Positions 23,801 to 38,800 are shown, counted from the stretch's first letter. The stretch: 64,000 nt of DNA from Oxyruncus cristatus (GCA_013399855.1 VXAY01004098.1:359323-423322), one strand, 5' to 3'. Translations and numbers: made by a program. Notes: generated by a model from the letters alone, not told the origin.

Positions 23801-26800
23801 AGTTGCATCATCAGGAGAGGTTTAGACTGGACATTAGGAAGCATTTCTTTACCGAGAGAGTGGTCAAACCCTGGAACAGGCTTCCTGGAGAGGTGATCAA
23901 TGGCCCAAGCCTGTCAGTGACCAAGGGGCATTTGGACAATGCCCTTAGCAATGTGCTTTAACTTCTGGTCAGCCCTGAAGTGGTCAGGCTGTCAGACTAG
24001 ATGTTCCTTGTAAGCCCTTCCCAACTGAAAATATTCTATTCTAATGAATAAGAAGCAAGTGGTATAGTAACTAACCTACTTTTTCAAATTACAAGTCATA
24101 CTACTCTAAACCTGGCAGGTTTGTAAGCTGCATATTATTTTTAGGCATTTACCTTAATAGATAGATCTTCTTTCCCCAAAGTGACTAAGGTTTTGATCGA
24201 TGGATAGGCTTCTTTCTTACCTTCATGCCACTCAACTGTAGCTCTCATTGAATTCTGAAGATAAGAGAAAAAACAGTCTCTTTGATTCTAACTTTACCAT
24301 ATATACTTTTTGTGACAACTTAGAACTTGCATTTATTCTGTTGAATCCAGATAATTTGTCCTACAATTGTATGCTAGATAGAAAAAGCTGTATTTAACAC
24401 AAATTCAAGAAGTGCTGTCGAGTCAGGGAATTGTCCAGTTAAATTTTTACGTTACAACTTCCCTACATAACTTTTATCTATTTGATATAGTGAGAGAACA
24501 GAAAGCAAGATTTTTTTTCTGTGTGAAATCAAGTAATAATATCCAAGGGATACTTCATCATATATTTTAACAGAGTTCCCACTGCCAGTCCCTGACAGAT
24601 TCCTTACAGCTTTAGCTTAGTGTTTTCATCCTTTTTCATGACTTGTACCAAAACATCCTTACATGTAGCGTACAAATTCTCAACTGTTCTGCCCTAGAAC
24701 TAATGTTACAAATTACAAAATTACAATTCAAGTGTAACACTTGAACTAATGTTACAATTACAAGATTTAAATGAACATACATAACAAATGTCCAAAATCA
24801 ACCCCAAAAACCCAATATTTAGAAAAAGCTTCTCTCTGACCAAATGCCTGTTTTCCCCTCAGTTTCTAGTGCTCAACTGCACCACCTAGAGGTCTCCTAT
24901 CTCCCTTCAAACCACGGAACAGCTCTCACAAGTTCCATTTTCACTGTTGTTCCAATTATTCACAAAACACAAAGCAAGCCAAAGCAGAGCACATCATTTA
25001 CACTACTCAAAGACACATGGGCTGTTTTCACAATAAGGACACTGACCCTAACTAGTCCTCAGATATGCAATATAGAAGCAAGCTCATGAAAACTGCAAGG
25101 TTATGAATATTTCATCACCACAAAACCAGACTATCATGAGTGTTTTAAGTTAATCAGCTGCAAAGGCACAAAAGGAGAAACGGGAAAATAGACTTTTTTT
25201 TCAGTACACCAGGGTATAAGAGAATTATAAGCCCGGCTTTTCAACGAGTGAGGAGTGTTTGAAACTTAAGAATAAGGCTAAGAAAGGAAAACTGAAATAA
25301 CATTTAAGAGCTGTAACTGAAAGGAATCTCAATTTCGACACTAATAAGTTCACAAAACCCTTCCAAATATTCACAAGCACAACCTACCTTGAATAATTCA
25401 AATAACATATGAAACAAATGAGAAGGTACATAGACTACTTGAATAGGCTTGTTTGGAGCTTTAGCTAAAAAAAAAAAAAAGACAGAAAAATGTCATATTA
25501 TTTACTTTTTCCCAAAACAGTATTTTGTAGCATTGCTCTTTACAGGAATAACATGCAATTCTTCTGCTGAAGTTTGGAAACATCTTAGTCTTATGTTTGG
25601 CAGCTGTCCAAAATTTGGGAGAGGATCACTCAAGAAAATTAATTTTTTTAAGTTAAAACAATTAGCTACCTTTTGTCAATAGAAATTATGAACAACAGGC
25701 AGTCAATACACTGACAAGGCCTGTCTCATCAAGTTTTGTATCATCCAATTTTCGTCTTCATAATCGACTTGAAGCATATTTTCATGTGAGAAGTTTATGA
25801 TAGGATTTAAAACACAAACAACTTAAAAGAATTTCTAATTTTGCCATCTTGCACACAAGAGCTGATCACTGGGGCACAGAATGCCAGTGGAATTCATCAG
25901 TTTATAAGAATCCTTCAGAATGAAATAAGTTTCAGCTCCGTTAGAAGATTAGTTAGAAGGCAGGCAGGTTTCCTTGACACGAGGATTCTTGACCATTTTA
26001 TTTTCTTTAAAGTGATAGTGAATTCAGCATAAAGAAGTACATGCCATGATGATAAACTATAATCCAGGTGCCCAGGTAGACAAATTAAAAGAAAAGTATC
26101 TGCAGAGTTCAAATTCTGACTTACAGTTAATGAACAAAAAACTAGAAATCACAGACAATTGCAAGGAGGTCTCTTAAATTAGTTTCATAATTACCATTGA
26201 ATTCTTCAACTTCCAGATCAGGTGCCACCGTGTAGTACTGCTCACATAACATCTTAGCTGTTTCATAAGCATCTACAAAATAACGGAACAAACACTGATT
26301 TATCAAAATCTTCTAGACACAACAGCAGTGTTTGCCTTCTCTGTGAAAGACTACAAGCATAACACTCATTTTGGGAACTAGTTTCCAACTGTGAAGCTGG
26401 TATCCAATCCCTTTTTGTCTGTAGGCTTGTAGTCCATTTGTCAAGAAAGGACAAAATCTATTTAAAGCCCTACAAACAAAAGCACAGTACTGGAGACAAG
26501 ATATTTTTCATTGTTGTTTGGGGCTTGAAAACCAGAAGGGTATAATCTTAGGTTGACCATATTACCTACTTATTTGCTATTTCCTGATCACAACTTAATG
26601 CTTGTTCTTTCCATCTCAAATAAAAAAAAGGATGACATCGCAACCACAAATTCACTTCTTCCAAACACAATACTGTTTACAATACTTAATTTTCAAGGCC
26701 ATCTGGGGGGAAAGTTGGAATCTCTAAGATTCTTCATTCTTTACTACTGAACCAAAGAGAACCCCCCTAAAGATACCTCCCCATAATCCGAATCAGGCTG

Positions 26801-29800
26801 TTGAAATACAGCAAGAAAGTTTAAGTCAACTTTTGCCACTGGTGGTGTCCCCCAAGGCCTGCAGTGAGAGGACAAGAGGCAATGATCTTAAGCTGAGACA
26901 GGGGAGATTCAAATTACGTACTAGAAAAAAAAAAATTCACTGTTAGGGTGGTCAGATATTGTAATAGGTTGCCCAGGGAGGTGTTTAAGAGACATCCGGA
27001 GCTGGTGCTCGGTGATGGTTTAGTAATTTAGGGAATCCAGTGGTGCTGGGCTGATGGCTGAACTGGATGGTCTTAAATGTCTCTTCCAACCTTGACTATT
27101 CTCTGATTCTGTAATACTGGGCCCAATATTGTTTGACTTTATCCATCAGTGACTTGGATGAAGGGGCAGACACCTCCTCAGCAAGTTGCTGATGACACAA
27201 AGCTGGGAGGAGTGGCCAATACCCCAGAGGGCTGTGCAGCCCTTCAGAGGGACCTCTACAGGTGCCCTTGTTTTGTTACTGATGTCTAAGAACTATTTTA
27301 GCTACTTGCTTGAAAACTGGACATAGTTTTTTCTGACACTGTGCATTCCTCTGTCCAAGGCAGCAACTATGAATTTGATATGAAAATTGATACAAATATT
27401 GCCATTAGAAGGAAAATCTAAATAATCAACACGATTAACATATACAATGTTGAGAATGAAGTGTAGTAAGGTCAATCAAAAGAAAAGAAAGCCGCTGGAA
27501 AAGGCCACTTTAGGAGCCCAAAAGCAGTAGAAAAAGCTGTAAGAGCTGTAAAAAGCATTACAAAGTGAGCTATCATGCAGGTCAGAGTCTGACTTTAGAA
27601 AGGTTTCCCTCTTACTTCACTAAAGGCTGGAGAGAAAATGAAGGGGAGAAATACACTCTTCCCCACTTTGCAGCTACACAGACAGCAGCCAAGGATAGAG
27701 CATGGAATTCTTCCCTACAGCAAACCCTGTATTTTTAATAGAAACACCCAGAGTGTGAAGCTTCCATGAACAAGTTCTTGAAGTAGCCAGCACTGCCTCA
27801 TGCCTACTTATTAACATTCTGCAAGCATACGAACAGTCACAACATTAAGCAAACAGGATTTCCAGTGTGACTGTGCCGGATCACTCAGGTACAACCACCA
27901 CATCCATGCCTGCTGTGTAAGAGAACAGGCTGTGGTAGGATCCCATGCACAGAATAATGGGGATTTCCACTGGAATATCTGTACATCCAAGCACATTTTA
28001 CTGAAAGACCTAACTAAAGCAATGGGAAATTACTCCCAGTTTTCTGCAGTACCAGCATCACATACAGAAGCTCTACATGAGAACCTCCTTCTAAGTATTT
28101 CAGGAAAACATCTAAAGTTTAACAAAACACACACTTCATCTGATATTTGAAAGGACAGATTAAAGCTATTAAAAATCAAATTGTTCTCTTAGTTCTGTTA
28201 ACATAACACAAGTTCCTCTATTCTCAGTAATGAAGACATCAGAAAGTCTCAATAAGCCCAATGGCTTTACTGTGAGCAACTTCAGAACTTCCATTTCTTC
28301 TTTATTTTATTAAATGAATTTTAATCACCTTCAGTCTCTTGTATCTCAATAACATTTTTCTGAATATTCTAAGTTGGGGAGATGGGATTCAGTCAACAAA
28401 AATGTTCTTACTTCTCCTTACCTTTAACCACCTCTGCCACATCACAATTAGGATCAATACTTCCAATATGTTTGGGATGAGCAGGATTAATATCTCCACC
28501 AAAAAGAAGTGCTAGAAGAAAGAAGAAATGGCAATAAATTGTCTACTAAACTTGAGGCAGCCCCGAAAGTTTAAATCTGATGGTATCTGAGACTTACTGG
28601 ATAGTGCATCATTTTGTAAAAAGATACTTCAGCAAATTGCCAGAATCCTTGTTTAAGACAACTACTTGCCTTCCTCTTTCCCATCCCCCTCTTTTTTTAA
28701 TTAGTTTTTATAGCTAAGACTAGTTAAAACAGAATTAGTGATATAGGTGAGTTAAGGTGAAAACCTACATTTCAAAGGAGACTATCAAAAATTAGATAAA
28801 ATTAAAATGTAAAATGCTTCATTCATACCATTATGTCAGAACAGAAGCACTCACAACAATGAAAATATTACAGTAAAAAGGACTGAGGAACTAAGACATC
28901 TTTAAAAGCCTTTAACACTCACCCAAACTGCAATTTCACAGCTGGCACAGAGATCTCCCTCACTCACTTGAACTTTTTCCCTGTCTTTCAGCAACATGAT
29001 CCCACTCCCTCTTTGCACAAGGGTCTGGCCCTCACCAGAGTTTAACTCTTGAAGAAGTAGGAAGGTTTTATACTTTATTTCAGGAGCGAAATTGCTATTT
29101 TAGCAAGTTAGTGAGCTCTGATATGAAGTAGGTGCAGTATGAGAAGAACAAGAGACTAGAACTGAAAGCTTTTCCTGTCCTGGTCATGGAGAGCTCAGAC
29201 AACGGTCACTGCACCCAGCAGAACACACTGTAAGGAACAGCTGGCCAGTAACACAGGGAACAGAAATGCAAACTACATAAAAACTTGTTCTGCATTCTGC
29301 TTTCTAATTGTCTGTTCTTTCAGTGCTTCAAGATTAATATTTGCCATCCTGGACAGATTACTAACATTGTTAACACAGAGACATTATACAAGGCTAACTA
29401 AACTTTAAGCATCTACAAGCAGTTTTAGGCTTCAACCAGTTAAATAAGAGGGTCCACAGGAAAACCTAGTTCAGTTCAATGAAGCAAATTTAGTATTTTA
29501 GAATTAGTGCAAATTATGCTAGTGCTGAGCCCAAGAATTCTATCAGGACAATGTTTTTACTCTGTTGCTAGAACTCTTCTACCAGAGCCTTTTAACTTGT
29601 TTTTATGTCTGTCGTTTGTCTGCCCAGGTACAAGTAAAGAAAAAGCTGCACATTTATCTCATTTTGTATGCTTTGCCACATTCAAGTTATCTCTACACAC
29701 ACAGCAAGGTATTTGTTAGTCACATAAAAGGTTACTGGAAACACAACTTGTAGTAAAACACCTTATAGTAAATACTCCAGTGGCCACATTATCTGTAGCG

Positions 29801-32800
29801 TACAACAATTCCTAAGAGCTCATAAAAGCAGAATACTGAGCAGAGAATGAAGCTCTAGAGCTAAAAGGCACAAGACACACTAAAAGAGATCACAAGACTG
29901 TCCTTAACTTATACAGATCACTTTCTGCATGGTTGCACATACTGGTTAATAAGAGCTGTGCAAGTAACTCCTTTCACTCTGTAATATGAATATAGAAAAG
30001 TAAGTTTGTTAGTAACAACAAATGAAACAGAACCTAATGACAAAGGATGACTAATTCCAGCACTTATCCATAAATAGGAAATAGGAAGGGAAGACAAGGG
30101 ATATAATTTAAAACTTGAAGTTAGAAATACTCAACCCCTTTAGAAGGCAAGAAAAGTCTAGATAACTTCCTGAAAAAAACCCCAACAATAAAAATACATA
30201 TATTGCATAACATTCAAAATTCATGGCATCTTTGTATTTCATTAGGAAATAAATATCAGCTCTACAAACTATATTGAAAGATTAGTGAGCAGAACGATAC
30301 AGCTACTCTACTACTATCTCAAAGTACTTCATGTATCACTACACAAGCCATCTCTGCCAACAAGACTAAAAAGCGACAGCCACACTGACAAAGAGTGACA
30401 ATTCTAGAAGAAAATGTACTGGTAGTTTGGGTTCATTTCTGATCACTGCAAAACCTAACAGTTGCCAGTATATATGTTACCAATATTTGCAAAGAATATT
30501 AAGAATTAGTCATGAGTAAGGAAAAATAAAACAAAACAAAGCTACAGCTTCAGGTTCACAAGCAATAACTAATGAGTTTTCAAAGAAGAGAAAAGCAATT
30601 ACTTACTGTGTTGGTTAATAAGCATGCGGAAAGAGATGCGGTTGGTGTAGAATCTATCTAGAAAATACTGGATGTTACTGCTAACAAATGGATCAAAGCC
30701 ATATTTTTCCTTGTATTCAATCACCCCTTGCGCCATGGTTGGAACCACATCATTGTGTCTGTTCCTGACTTTAATTAAAACATCTAGAAAGCTAGAGGAA
30801 AGAAAATTAGAAACAGATTGTTAATTAAACTCAATCTTTTTTTTTTTTAACTCAACCACAGCACAACCATTTTATCTGTTTACCATGCCTCCCAGTCAAC
30901 CAAAAAATTATCAGAAAGAGAAGACAAAAATACAGCAGCACCTAAACAAGTCTATTTAAAGAGAAGTATTTGGGCACCTTCTCACTCACAACACCTGTGA
31001 AGCATTTAGGGTCTCAAATAAAGTTACTGCTCCCACAAACATTCCTTTAAATTAAATCTTTCTTCACCATTAATGGACAACAAAATATTTTTCTTTTACT
31101 GCCATCATGTTCACTATGGTAACTGTCACTTCTAACAGGAGCTGGGAGATTGGAAAGGAAACTCAGTAAAAACAACCCAACTGCCCTTCATAATTACTAA
31201 GAAAAATTCGGTTTTAACTCCTAACACCTCAACCGTACAGTGAACTTGGAATGCACTTCCTTCACCTGGCAACTCTTCTGCTAAGTTTGAATCTCGGGAC
31301 AGGTAACTGTGACTCCTGCTCAGTTTTCTCTCACACCGCTGGATGGCAGCGCGAATACAACGGAGCTGGGACCGGCTCTGCTCTTCTCTGGTCGCTCTGC
31401 AACCTTCAGGATATCGCTTCCATTGCTTTTAACAAGCATTTACTTTGAAGGATTTTTGTTTCTCCTGCCAGGCCAGCTAAACACCTTTAATCTTCAAGGT
31501 ACTCATTCTTTTTTTTTCCCCACATGGAAAATCAGTATAACTCAACTCTGCTACGTTCCCTAATATTAAAATTAACACCACAATGATTACATGATGCTGT
31601 TTAAAAAGGCACACAAGGTGAAATGTAGTTTTCCAAAGAAAGCACAGCTGGGACACTCATTCAGCTATGCCTATATTGCAATTCTAGTGCTCCTTTTTCA
31701 AAAAACATCAACAGTAAAACATCCTTGGTAGATTTATAATCACCACTGAAAAGAAATGTATTCATTATTTTTATCAAAAGTAGAATATACACCAGTTAAG
31801 GAAAGAACAACAGAAATCACTGAAAGGTCATCTAGTCCAACCCCCCTGCAAATGAGCAGGGGAAAGAACAAATACCATCAAAAGTAAAAAAAGACTAACC
31901 ACTAGTCACCACATTTAAACCAGACACTTTCTTCCTTTTCAGCACCACTTGGCCATGGCACTCACTCCACAGTACACCATACCATTGTTAACAAGTGATA
32001 CACTTGGAAAATTATTTCTCCTGCTCTACACTGCCAGCTGGAAAGGAATGTAGTTTCATTTTTAATAGTTTTTTTTTCCATTCTCCTCAGTCTAACCACC
32101 AGTTTTTGCCTATGTGTCAACAAACAGTTCAGTAGTCTTTCAACACTATCCTGTTGAATAGAAAAGGAGAAGCTTTAACTGCTTAATTCCCCAATCTAAA
32201 TACTATCATCGTATAGAATGACTGTTCTCTTACTTAATCTTGCTGACTGGGCAGCTTAAAATATTTTATTGCTTTTCGTGCTTTTTATGTTTATAAAGTC
32301 TTGATTCTGTGGGATCTATTACCGCTGAAAGCTAATGTCAGAGACTGGTGCCTGGCTGTACTTGTGCTGCTTCTCTGTTTCCGAGAAACAAGACAGTAAC
32401 CAAGAGCAGAGCTGAAAGCAACACTTACAGTCAGGTCTGAAAGACAACCCGCAACACTCTCTACTATTTGCTCGGCTATTTGTTTTTAAATACCTCCACT
32501 GCCCACACTATATTCATGATGCCACGAGGGCAACTTGTTCACTGATATCCCGCTACCAGAGTGCCTGAATGCACAGAGCATGACAAAGGGCAAAGGGCTG
32601 GGAGGTTTATCTGCTACAGACCAGCAAAATCATAGCTGAAGCTTTGTCAGCATATAAATAAATAATAAAGAATTCCTCATTATTGCAGTGACATGGCAGA
32701 CCTCCCATTCCATCTTCAAAGATAACTCAGTTCACTCCTGTGTTTCCATCAAGCAGAGGCTTTTAAAGGACCAAACACAAGAAGCACACGGGGACATTTC

Positions 32801-35800
32801 AAAGTAGCAGGGCAGAAATCAAAATGCCCTTCCTTAACCTTAGCACTCATTCCTTACAGTCCCTCTACCCACCACACCCCTGAAAGACACAAAGCTTTTA
32901 CTGTATTCAAATTGTGGGAAACCATATCAAGGAATTTTTAAAATGCTCATGGGATTAGCTGGGAATACTCCAGAATAGCTCCAAAAATTTTATTTACCCA
33001 TTACTTTTTTTTCCCCCCACAATTCTCTGTATTTTATTTTTAAAACCCAAATGAATAAATAATGCAGTTGGTTTGACAAATGAGAAAATGTTAATATGAA
33101 GCTATTTTAGTCAAGTGAGCTTCAGTGGCTTCTGTATTAACAGAAGAATATTTAAGGCATTACCACAGCTGTTAAATAAATGAAGCCTAGAGACTCCTGG
33201 AAAGACAATAAGTGAATGTCACAACTAAAGTTATTATTTAATTTCCTAACGACTGTATATATTACTCTATTTTGATCTATCATCACAGTGCAAGACAAGA
33301 AGCACAAGGAAGTCAATATAAAGACAAGAGGAATTTTTGCAATGTCTCTTATGGATAGCATTATCTGACAGATGAAAAACAAGAAAATGATGAGTAAAAA
33401 CCCTTTTAAATGGAACAGGCATGCAAGGGGTTTTTTTCTGTGTGTGGTTTTTTTTTTTTTTGATTGGCTGCTCTTTTTTAAAGCAGTGCTAGCTGGTAGC
33501 TGAGTATTACCAGAAAGAGAGGTAAAAGTTCACACTCTGAAAGACTTCTGTAGTAGGAAGTCTATCTGCTCCAAAGTGCAAAACTAACCGAAGTAGCATT
33601 TACTTAAAAGTAATAAAACAGCACCTTCTAAATCAATACACTCCAATGTTTACTTAGTTCAAATTGCTCACAGAATCCCTGTTTTAATTGCAGTGCTGTA
33701 GAAAGGACAGTTACCTGTTTACTAAGTTTCCTCTGTGTGTGTTATCTCTAGATGTGCTGGCAGCTTATTGACTCAGTGGCTCTGGGCCCCAGGACACTCC
33801 CCCACACACCCTCCCAGGACAGGGCCACAATGGGAAAACCAGCAAAGAAACTCAGGGGTGTAAAAGCTGGAGTAAGTGCTCCTTGAAAGCACATATGAAC
33901 TGCATGTTTTACAAACTCCTCAATTTTTGAAAAGCAGCCTCCACCTGTGTGTTTATACAGATGCATATTGACAACTTGGGAAATCTCCAACACTTCTGCC
34001 AGCTCACACCCATCACCAAGAGTGGACACCTTATCTCTGCACTCCTGCTATCACACTGTTTGACAGAACTGTGGAAAAACTTCCACCTGACCCCTCTACT
34101 GCTTGAGAAAAGATATTTGTGCTATCAAAAATGTAAAAGTAAGCTACCATTTGGCATACGCCCATAATACTAACAGCGACAGTAACGTGGTGATGTTGCA
34201 GTAAGTCTCCATAAGTTCTGCTGACCAACAGAACGTAACAGACGCTGAAACACCTTTGAACCTCTTCACCACAGAAATGCCAGGACAAAAAATCCCTTCA
34301 AAGCATTTTGTCCAACATTCACAAAAAGGTAACACTCACCAACATGCATCTGCCCTCCCGTTCACACACTAAGGGCAGAGGTAGGTTGGGCCACTGAAAA
34401 ACATCAGCTTCAGTTTAGTCTCTGCACTTACTCCTGTACCTGCTCCCCCTCCACTGCATGGGCACTGCTGTCTGTCTCTGCTGGCCACACACTGTAACAG
34501 TTTGGGGACCACAGGGCTGAAAGGGGGCTATTTTTCCACTACATCAATTTTTCAATGCACTTCACTGCATGGCTTCCCAGACAGCTGTGCCACTACACGG
34601 ATAACATCTACAATACTGTAATACTAACAGATAAAATGGTTTCCTCAGAAAGAGAGCCCAAATTCTGAAAATAACAGAGCAGACTCCCAGACAAACAGAG
34701 ATACAACACAAAAATCAGGGGAGAGTTCTATGTTCAACTGATAAAGGCATTGCACCATTTTAGAAAGCATTAATTGAGGAACTGCTGCCAACACTGATAC
34801 AGCACGTCTGTGGATATCCAACCTCTCTGAAAGATCACTTACCTCCCCTTCTCTTCTGTGCTGTTACCCTAACCAGCTATAACAGAAACTGAAGTCCACC
34901 TCAGCTGACAAAAAGACCACCAAGGCACTCTCTTATTTCCAAAATCAACTGCTCTGTTAGTCTTCATGCTTTGAGTGCTTGAGGTGGACACCACCATCAG
35001 CTCTAAACAAAAGCTGCTGAGGTGGTACAGGAACAGAAATACTTCCACCCAGGCAAGACTCACATCTTGTGACACTAATTAAGCTAAAGGAAGAAGAGAT
35101 GGGGGCCATCATGAAATGCCAAAGTCATTCCAGAGCACAAAGGACTCTAACAAGGATGGGCACTGAATGACCAAAGGATGCAAGGCTGAGTCTTCTGTAA
35201 TATGAGCTATGTAATACATAACATTAATATGTAAAATGTGCTCTCCTACAGCATGCTCCATGCAGGAACAGCACAGCTGAGAGGAACCAGGAGATGAAGC
35301 CTGGTCCAGTCCCTCTTTATAGGCTACTACATGCAAGGTGCTCAGAGATACACTGCAGATACTGCCCAGACAAGAAGGGCTTTGTTTCAAAGGACTGGGC
35401 ATACCTTATAAACTTCCAGGTTCATCTTTGAGCAAACCATTCTGGTTGAAGAACTATTTCTATTTATGCATCCCTAAAGACACTCCCAGAAAGCCCCAGA
35501 TAATGGCTCAAATTTTATACTAAATGATGCATGCCCTTACAAAAGAACAGTAAACTTTTCCGTACACTTAAATGAACTCAGGGATGAGTTCTTTCCCCAC
35601 TGAAAAGAAGCACATTAACTGCTAGTGTTCCTGATACTTTCTGACCATACTGACACTCTTCTGACCATAATATAAAAGTAGGATAGGGCTAGATAGCAGT
35701 AGCTATCTGTCAGGAATACTGACACAGGAGTTGAGAGATCTGTTAGATTTATCGGTGGGTTATTACAAGATAAATCTAGACATAGTTATGAGTATTTCTG

Positions 35801-38800
35801 AAAGACACAGTTTGCAAAGAATATTTAAAAATTGCTGATTACAGCTCCATATCCAGTTAAACGGCAAAGCCTTTAGAAAGTTTGGAAGAGATGACATGCC
35901 AAGAGCAGGAACGTAACTCTAATTTTCTAATCTTAGGTAACCTATCCAATACTGTCAAAAAGAATAAATCTGCTCTTTAATCAGATAATGCATTTGTCAT
36001 CTCTTTTCACAGGCCAAATTCGGTATAAGAGACAAATATTACTGTCAAAGTCCCTAGCTGGACTTCACCCTAATAGGTAGCAATAAATTCCTAGCATCCT
36101 AATTGTATGTACTTAATTACATAGAATTGCAAGATTTCAAAGCTTTTATGAAGCATTTATACTGAATGTGTAAATATTTGGTTCATTACGAAATATTTGT
36201 TCTTTCATGCTAATATAGAGCATTGCAAACAATATTTCCAGTTGCCATGAAACAGTATCAAGAATGCCATATCCATATGGCAGAATCAGATAATTCATGT
36301 GAACAGACTCTAAAAATAGATCTCCAAGAGAACTACTCATTAATCTTGATAAGCAATATATGTGTTGTCATCTACCTTGAACTGCTCAAGTCCAAAAGAG
36401 CTGAAATCCAGTTACCTGATTGCAGAACCTAAAATGGTTCCAGAAGCAACATAAACACTTTGCCTCAACCTGCACATCCAGGACATTATGGGCTTAGCAG
36501 GTCCTGTGTTACACTTGCCAGGCTTGCTTAGATGCCTAGGGCAGCTTATGCCACCTCAAAGGGCAACAGACACCTAAGTTTTGGTACTTTAATCTCACTC
36601 CAAGGAAAGCTTGCTGATAAACCAGTCACAAAGAGAAATTCTTGTATCATCAGGCTATAAATACAGGCTATAGCCAACAGGCTATAAATACAGAATCACA
36701 AAATGTAACAGCCAGAGGCAGTCAAAAAGTTCATCTACTTATCCACTACAGAATAAGCATGACTAGAACGTCACTGAAAGCTATCCAATCTATTCATCAA
36801 AGTTTTTAAAATGGGATGCTCTACAGCCTTCAGTCTGTTCCCAATAATGTTACAGTTTTTACTTTTTGCCCTGTGCCTAATCTCAACTTTAACAAAAATC
36901 AGCCATTTTTCAGTTCTCCAGCTCTTCAGTTAGAGCAACCAATGATCCTTTATTACAGTGACTTCTTTTTTTTTGGCACACAGACTTCCAGTGTCTCCAC
37001 TTCAATCTCTTTTGTCTGCCAGCCCAAAACAAGTGACTTCAACATTAATCAGGGGTGGAACTACCCGAGTCTCTACTTCTTGCTCCTTTCATATCAATAC
37101 CGTCTATGAGTATTTTAAATTCTTAATAGGTAATAGCCAGAACTGAAGACAGCATTCCAGCTTAGGACTCCCACTGAGAAAACAGCACTACAATTCATCA
37201 GTCAGTCTATAAACCTCATGGTTCCTTCTGCAGTTCTGCCATGAAGGTAGCTTGGCACTCATGTACTCGAGCAGCTCCTGAATGTATTGCTTGATACAAA
37301 AAAAAATAGAGGATAAAGATTTCAGATAACAGGTCCACAACCAGAAGACCTAACATCTGAAATGCACTACCTACTAAAGCCCTTACTTAACCTAAGTAAC
37401 ACGGCAGTCACTGTATCTGAAGCTGTAACCAAAGGCAAAACACCACTGCTGCACTGCACAGGCAAAACACCACTGCCTTGCACAAACAGAGCAGTAAAGT
37501 GTTTAATGAAACACTCTCTATAAAGCACTGCTTGATCAGGCAAAATTTCAGGGCTTAAAAAGAAATTCAAGTTTAAAAGACAAGCTACCCTAAGAAAGCT
37601 AGTTAAGGGAACAAAAAAACTGCAAGAAGCAATATCCTGAAACAAAGTTGGCTGCCCTATGGTACAGGGTAACCACAGACCTTAGTTTTGGGCTCACATG
37701 TGTCTTGATTGTTTTGTTTTCAAGTCTCTGATCCACATGTTGGACCTGTTGAATGAACTCACACGCGGGTTCTTTTCTGTTTTATGCTTACACATTAAGG
37801 AAACATTATAATGGCAATTTTAATATAATTTTGTTGATAAAAAGAATTGGCTAAGCTTTCCTTTCTTCCCCAGTAATATTATTCAATGAGGTAGGTGAAC
37901 ATCACTAATTGAAGTCCATTAAAAAACCTTTTAGATAAAAACAATGACACACTGAATGCTTTCAAACTGAAAAAAATATAACTATTAATGTGCTAATTTA
38001 CATTATACATAACAGAGTACTAAGCTCCATGTATACTAAAATGACATTTTAGTCGTAAGTATTTGATACACAAGTATAGTCTGACATCCATGTTGTCTTC
38101 TCAATACAACCCTGGAGGAAGCATTTTGTGCCATTTTTTAAACTACCAGACTGCATAAATGCAAAACATACTGTTCAAAAGCACTTAGATTCCTCCTTTC
38201 TACTCCAGATTACAACTTTGGCTTTTGCCATACGACGTCTACCTTACAAATAAGGTAGTAGTTACCCTATAGAACAAAACCACTTGCTATTTGAGACAGA
38301 TTATTTTAAATGGACTGTCATAAGAAAAGAAATTACTCACTCATCCAGGACATGAGGATCCTCAGGACTTTTATTTTCATACTCTAAAAGCTCAAGGAAA
38401 CTCTGCATGTACCTGAAATAAGCAAAAATAAGAAAGTTAAAATACTTAAATCTACAATACTTTTAAATTTCTTCAATTTTAAGACTACTTGTCACCTAAA
38501 ACAACAGAAGCATAATACACAGTTCTCTGCAAAGGCTAAAATTAAGTGGGATGCTGCAACAAAGGGAAAGAAAGCAACTACAATATATTATATTGAGTTA
38601 AAAAGCATTACTTATGACCTTACAGTCCACAATTCAGGAAAACTGCTACATAAATCCAGCTGAAGTTAACAGGAGCAAAACCTCTCCACTGGTAGGTGTG
38701 TAATTTCAGATACTGAGTTTGTCCCTGGTTCTTGATTTTTCTGCTCATCCACTCTTTACAGATGTCAAGTTTCTTCCCACACTCCTCTGAAAGCGATCCA

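Larger units (their letters stand above)
26273..28421 (-). other. PDK3: PDK3 intron 5, with nested CR1 pieces
   Basis: A 2.1-kb intron with donor GTAAGG and acceptor TTTGTAG. It contains a CR1 3' tail inserted into an older CR1 reverse-transcriptase fragment (26837-27262). The rest is AT-rich with no recognised feature. Confidence 0.9.
30792..38340 (-). other. PDK3: PDK3 intron 3
   Basis: A 7.5-kb intron with donor GTGAGT and acceptor TCCTCTAG. It contains a short CR1 fragment near 31806-31870, T-rich runs near 33430-33460, and two 27-bp-period duplications at 36651-36693 and 37433-37476. No exon homology was recognised in the open frames around 33.7-35.5 kb. Confidence 0.9.

Noticed and set aside
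33748..35402. Cluster of - strand open frames of 60-97 codons in PDK3 intron 3
   Set aside because: No homology recognised, no consistent exon phase or splice sites, and expected by chance at this density.
36690..37160. Possible very old CR1 in reverse orientation (CAGAATCACAAAATG start)
   Set aside because: Only weak phrase-level resemblance; cannot be supported by eye. A RepeatMasker run would decide.
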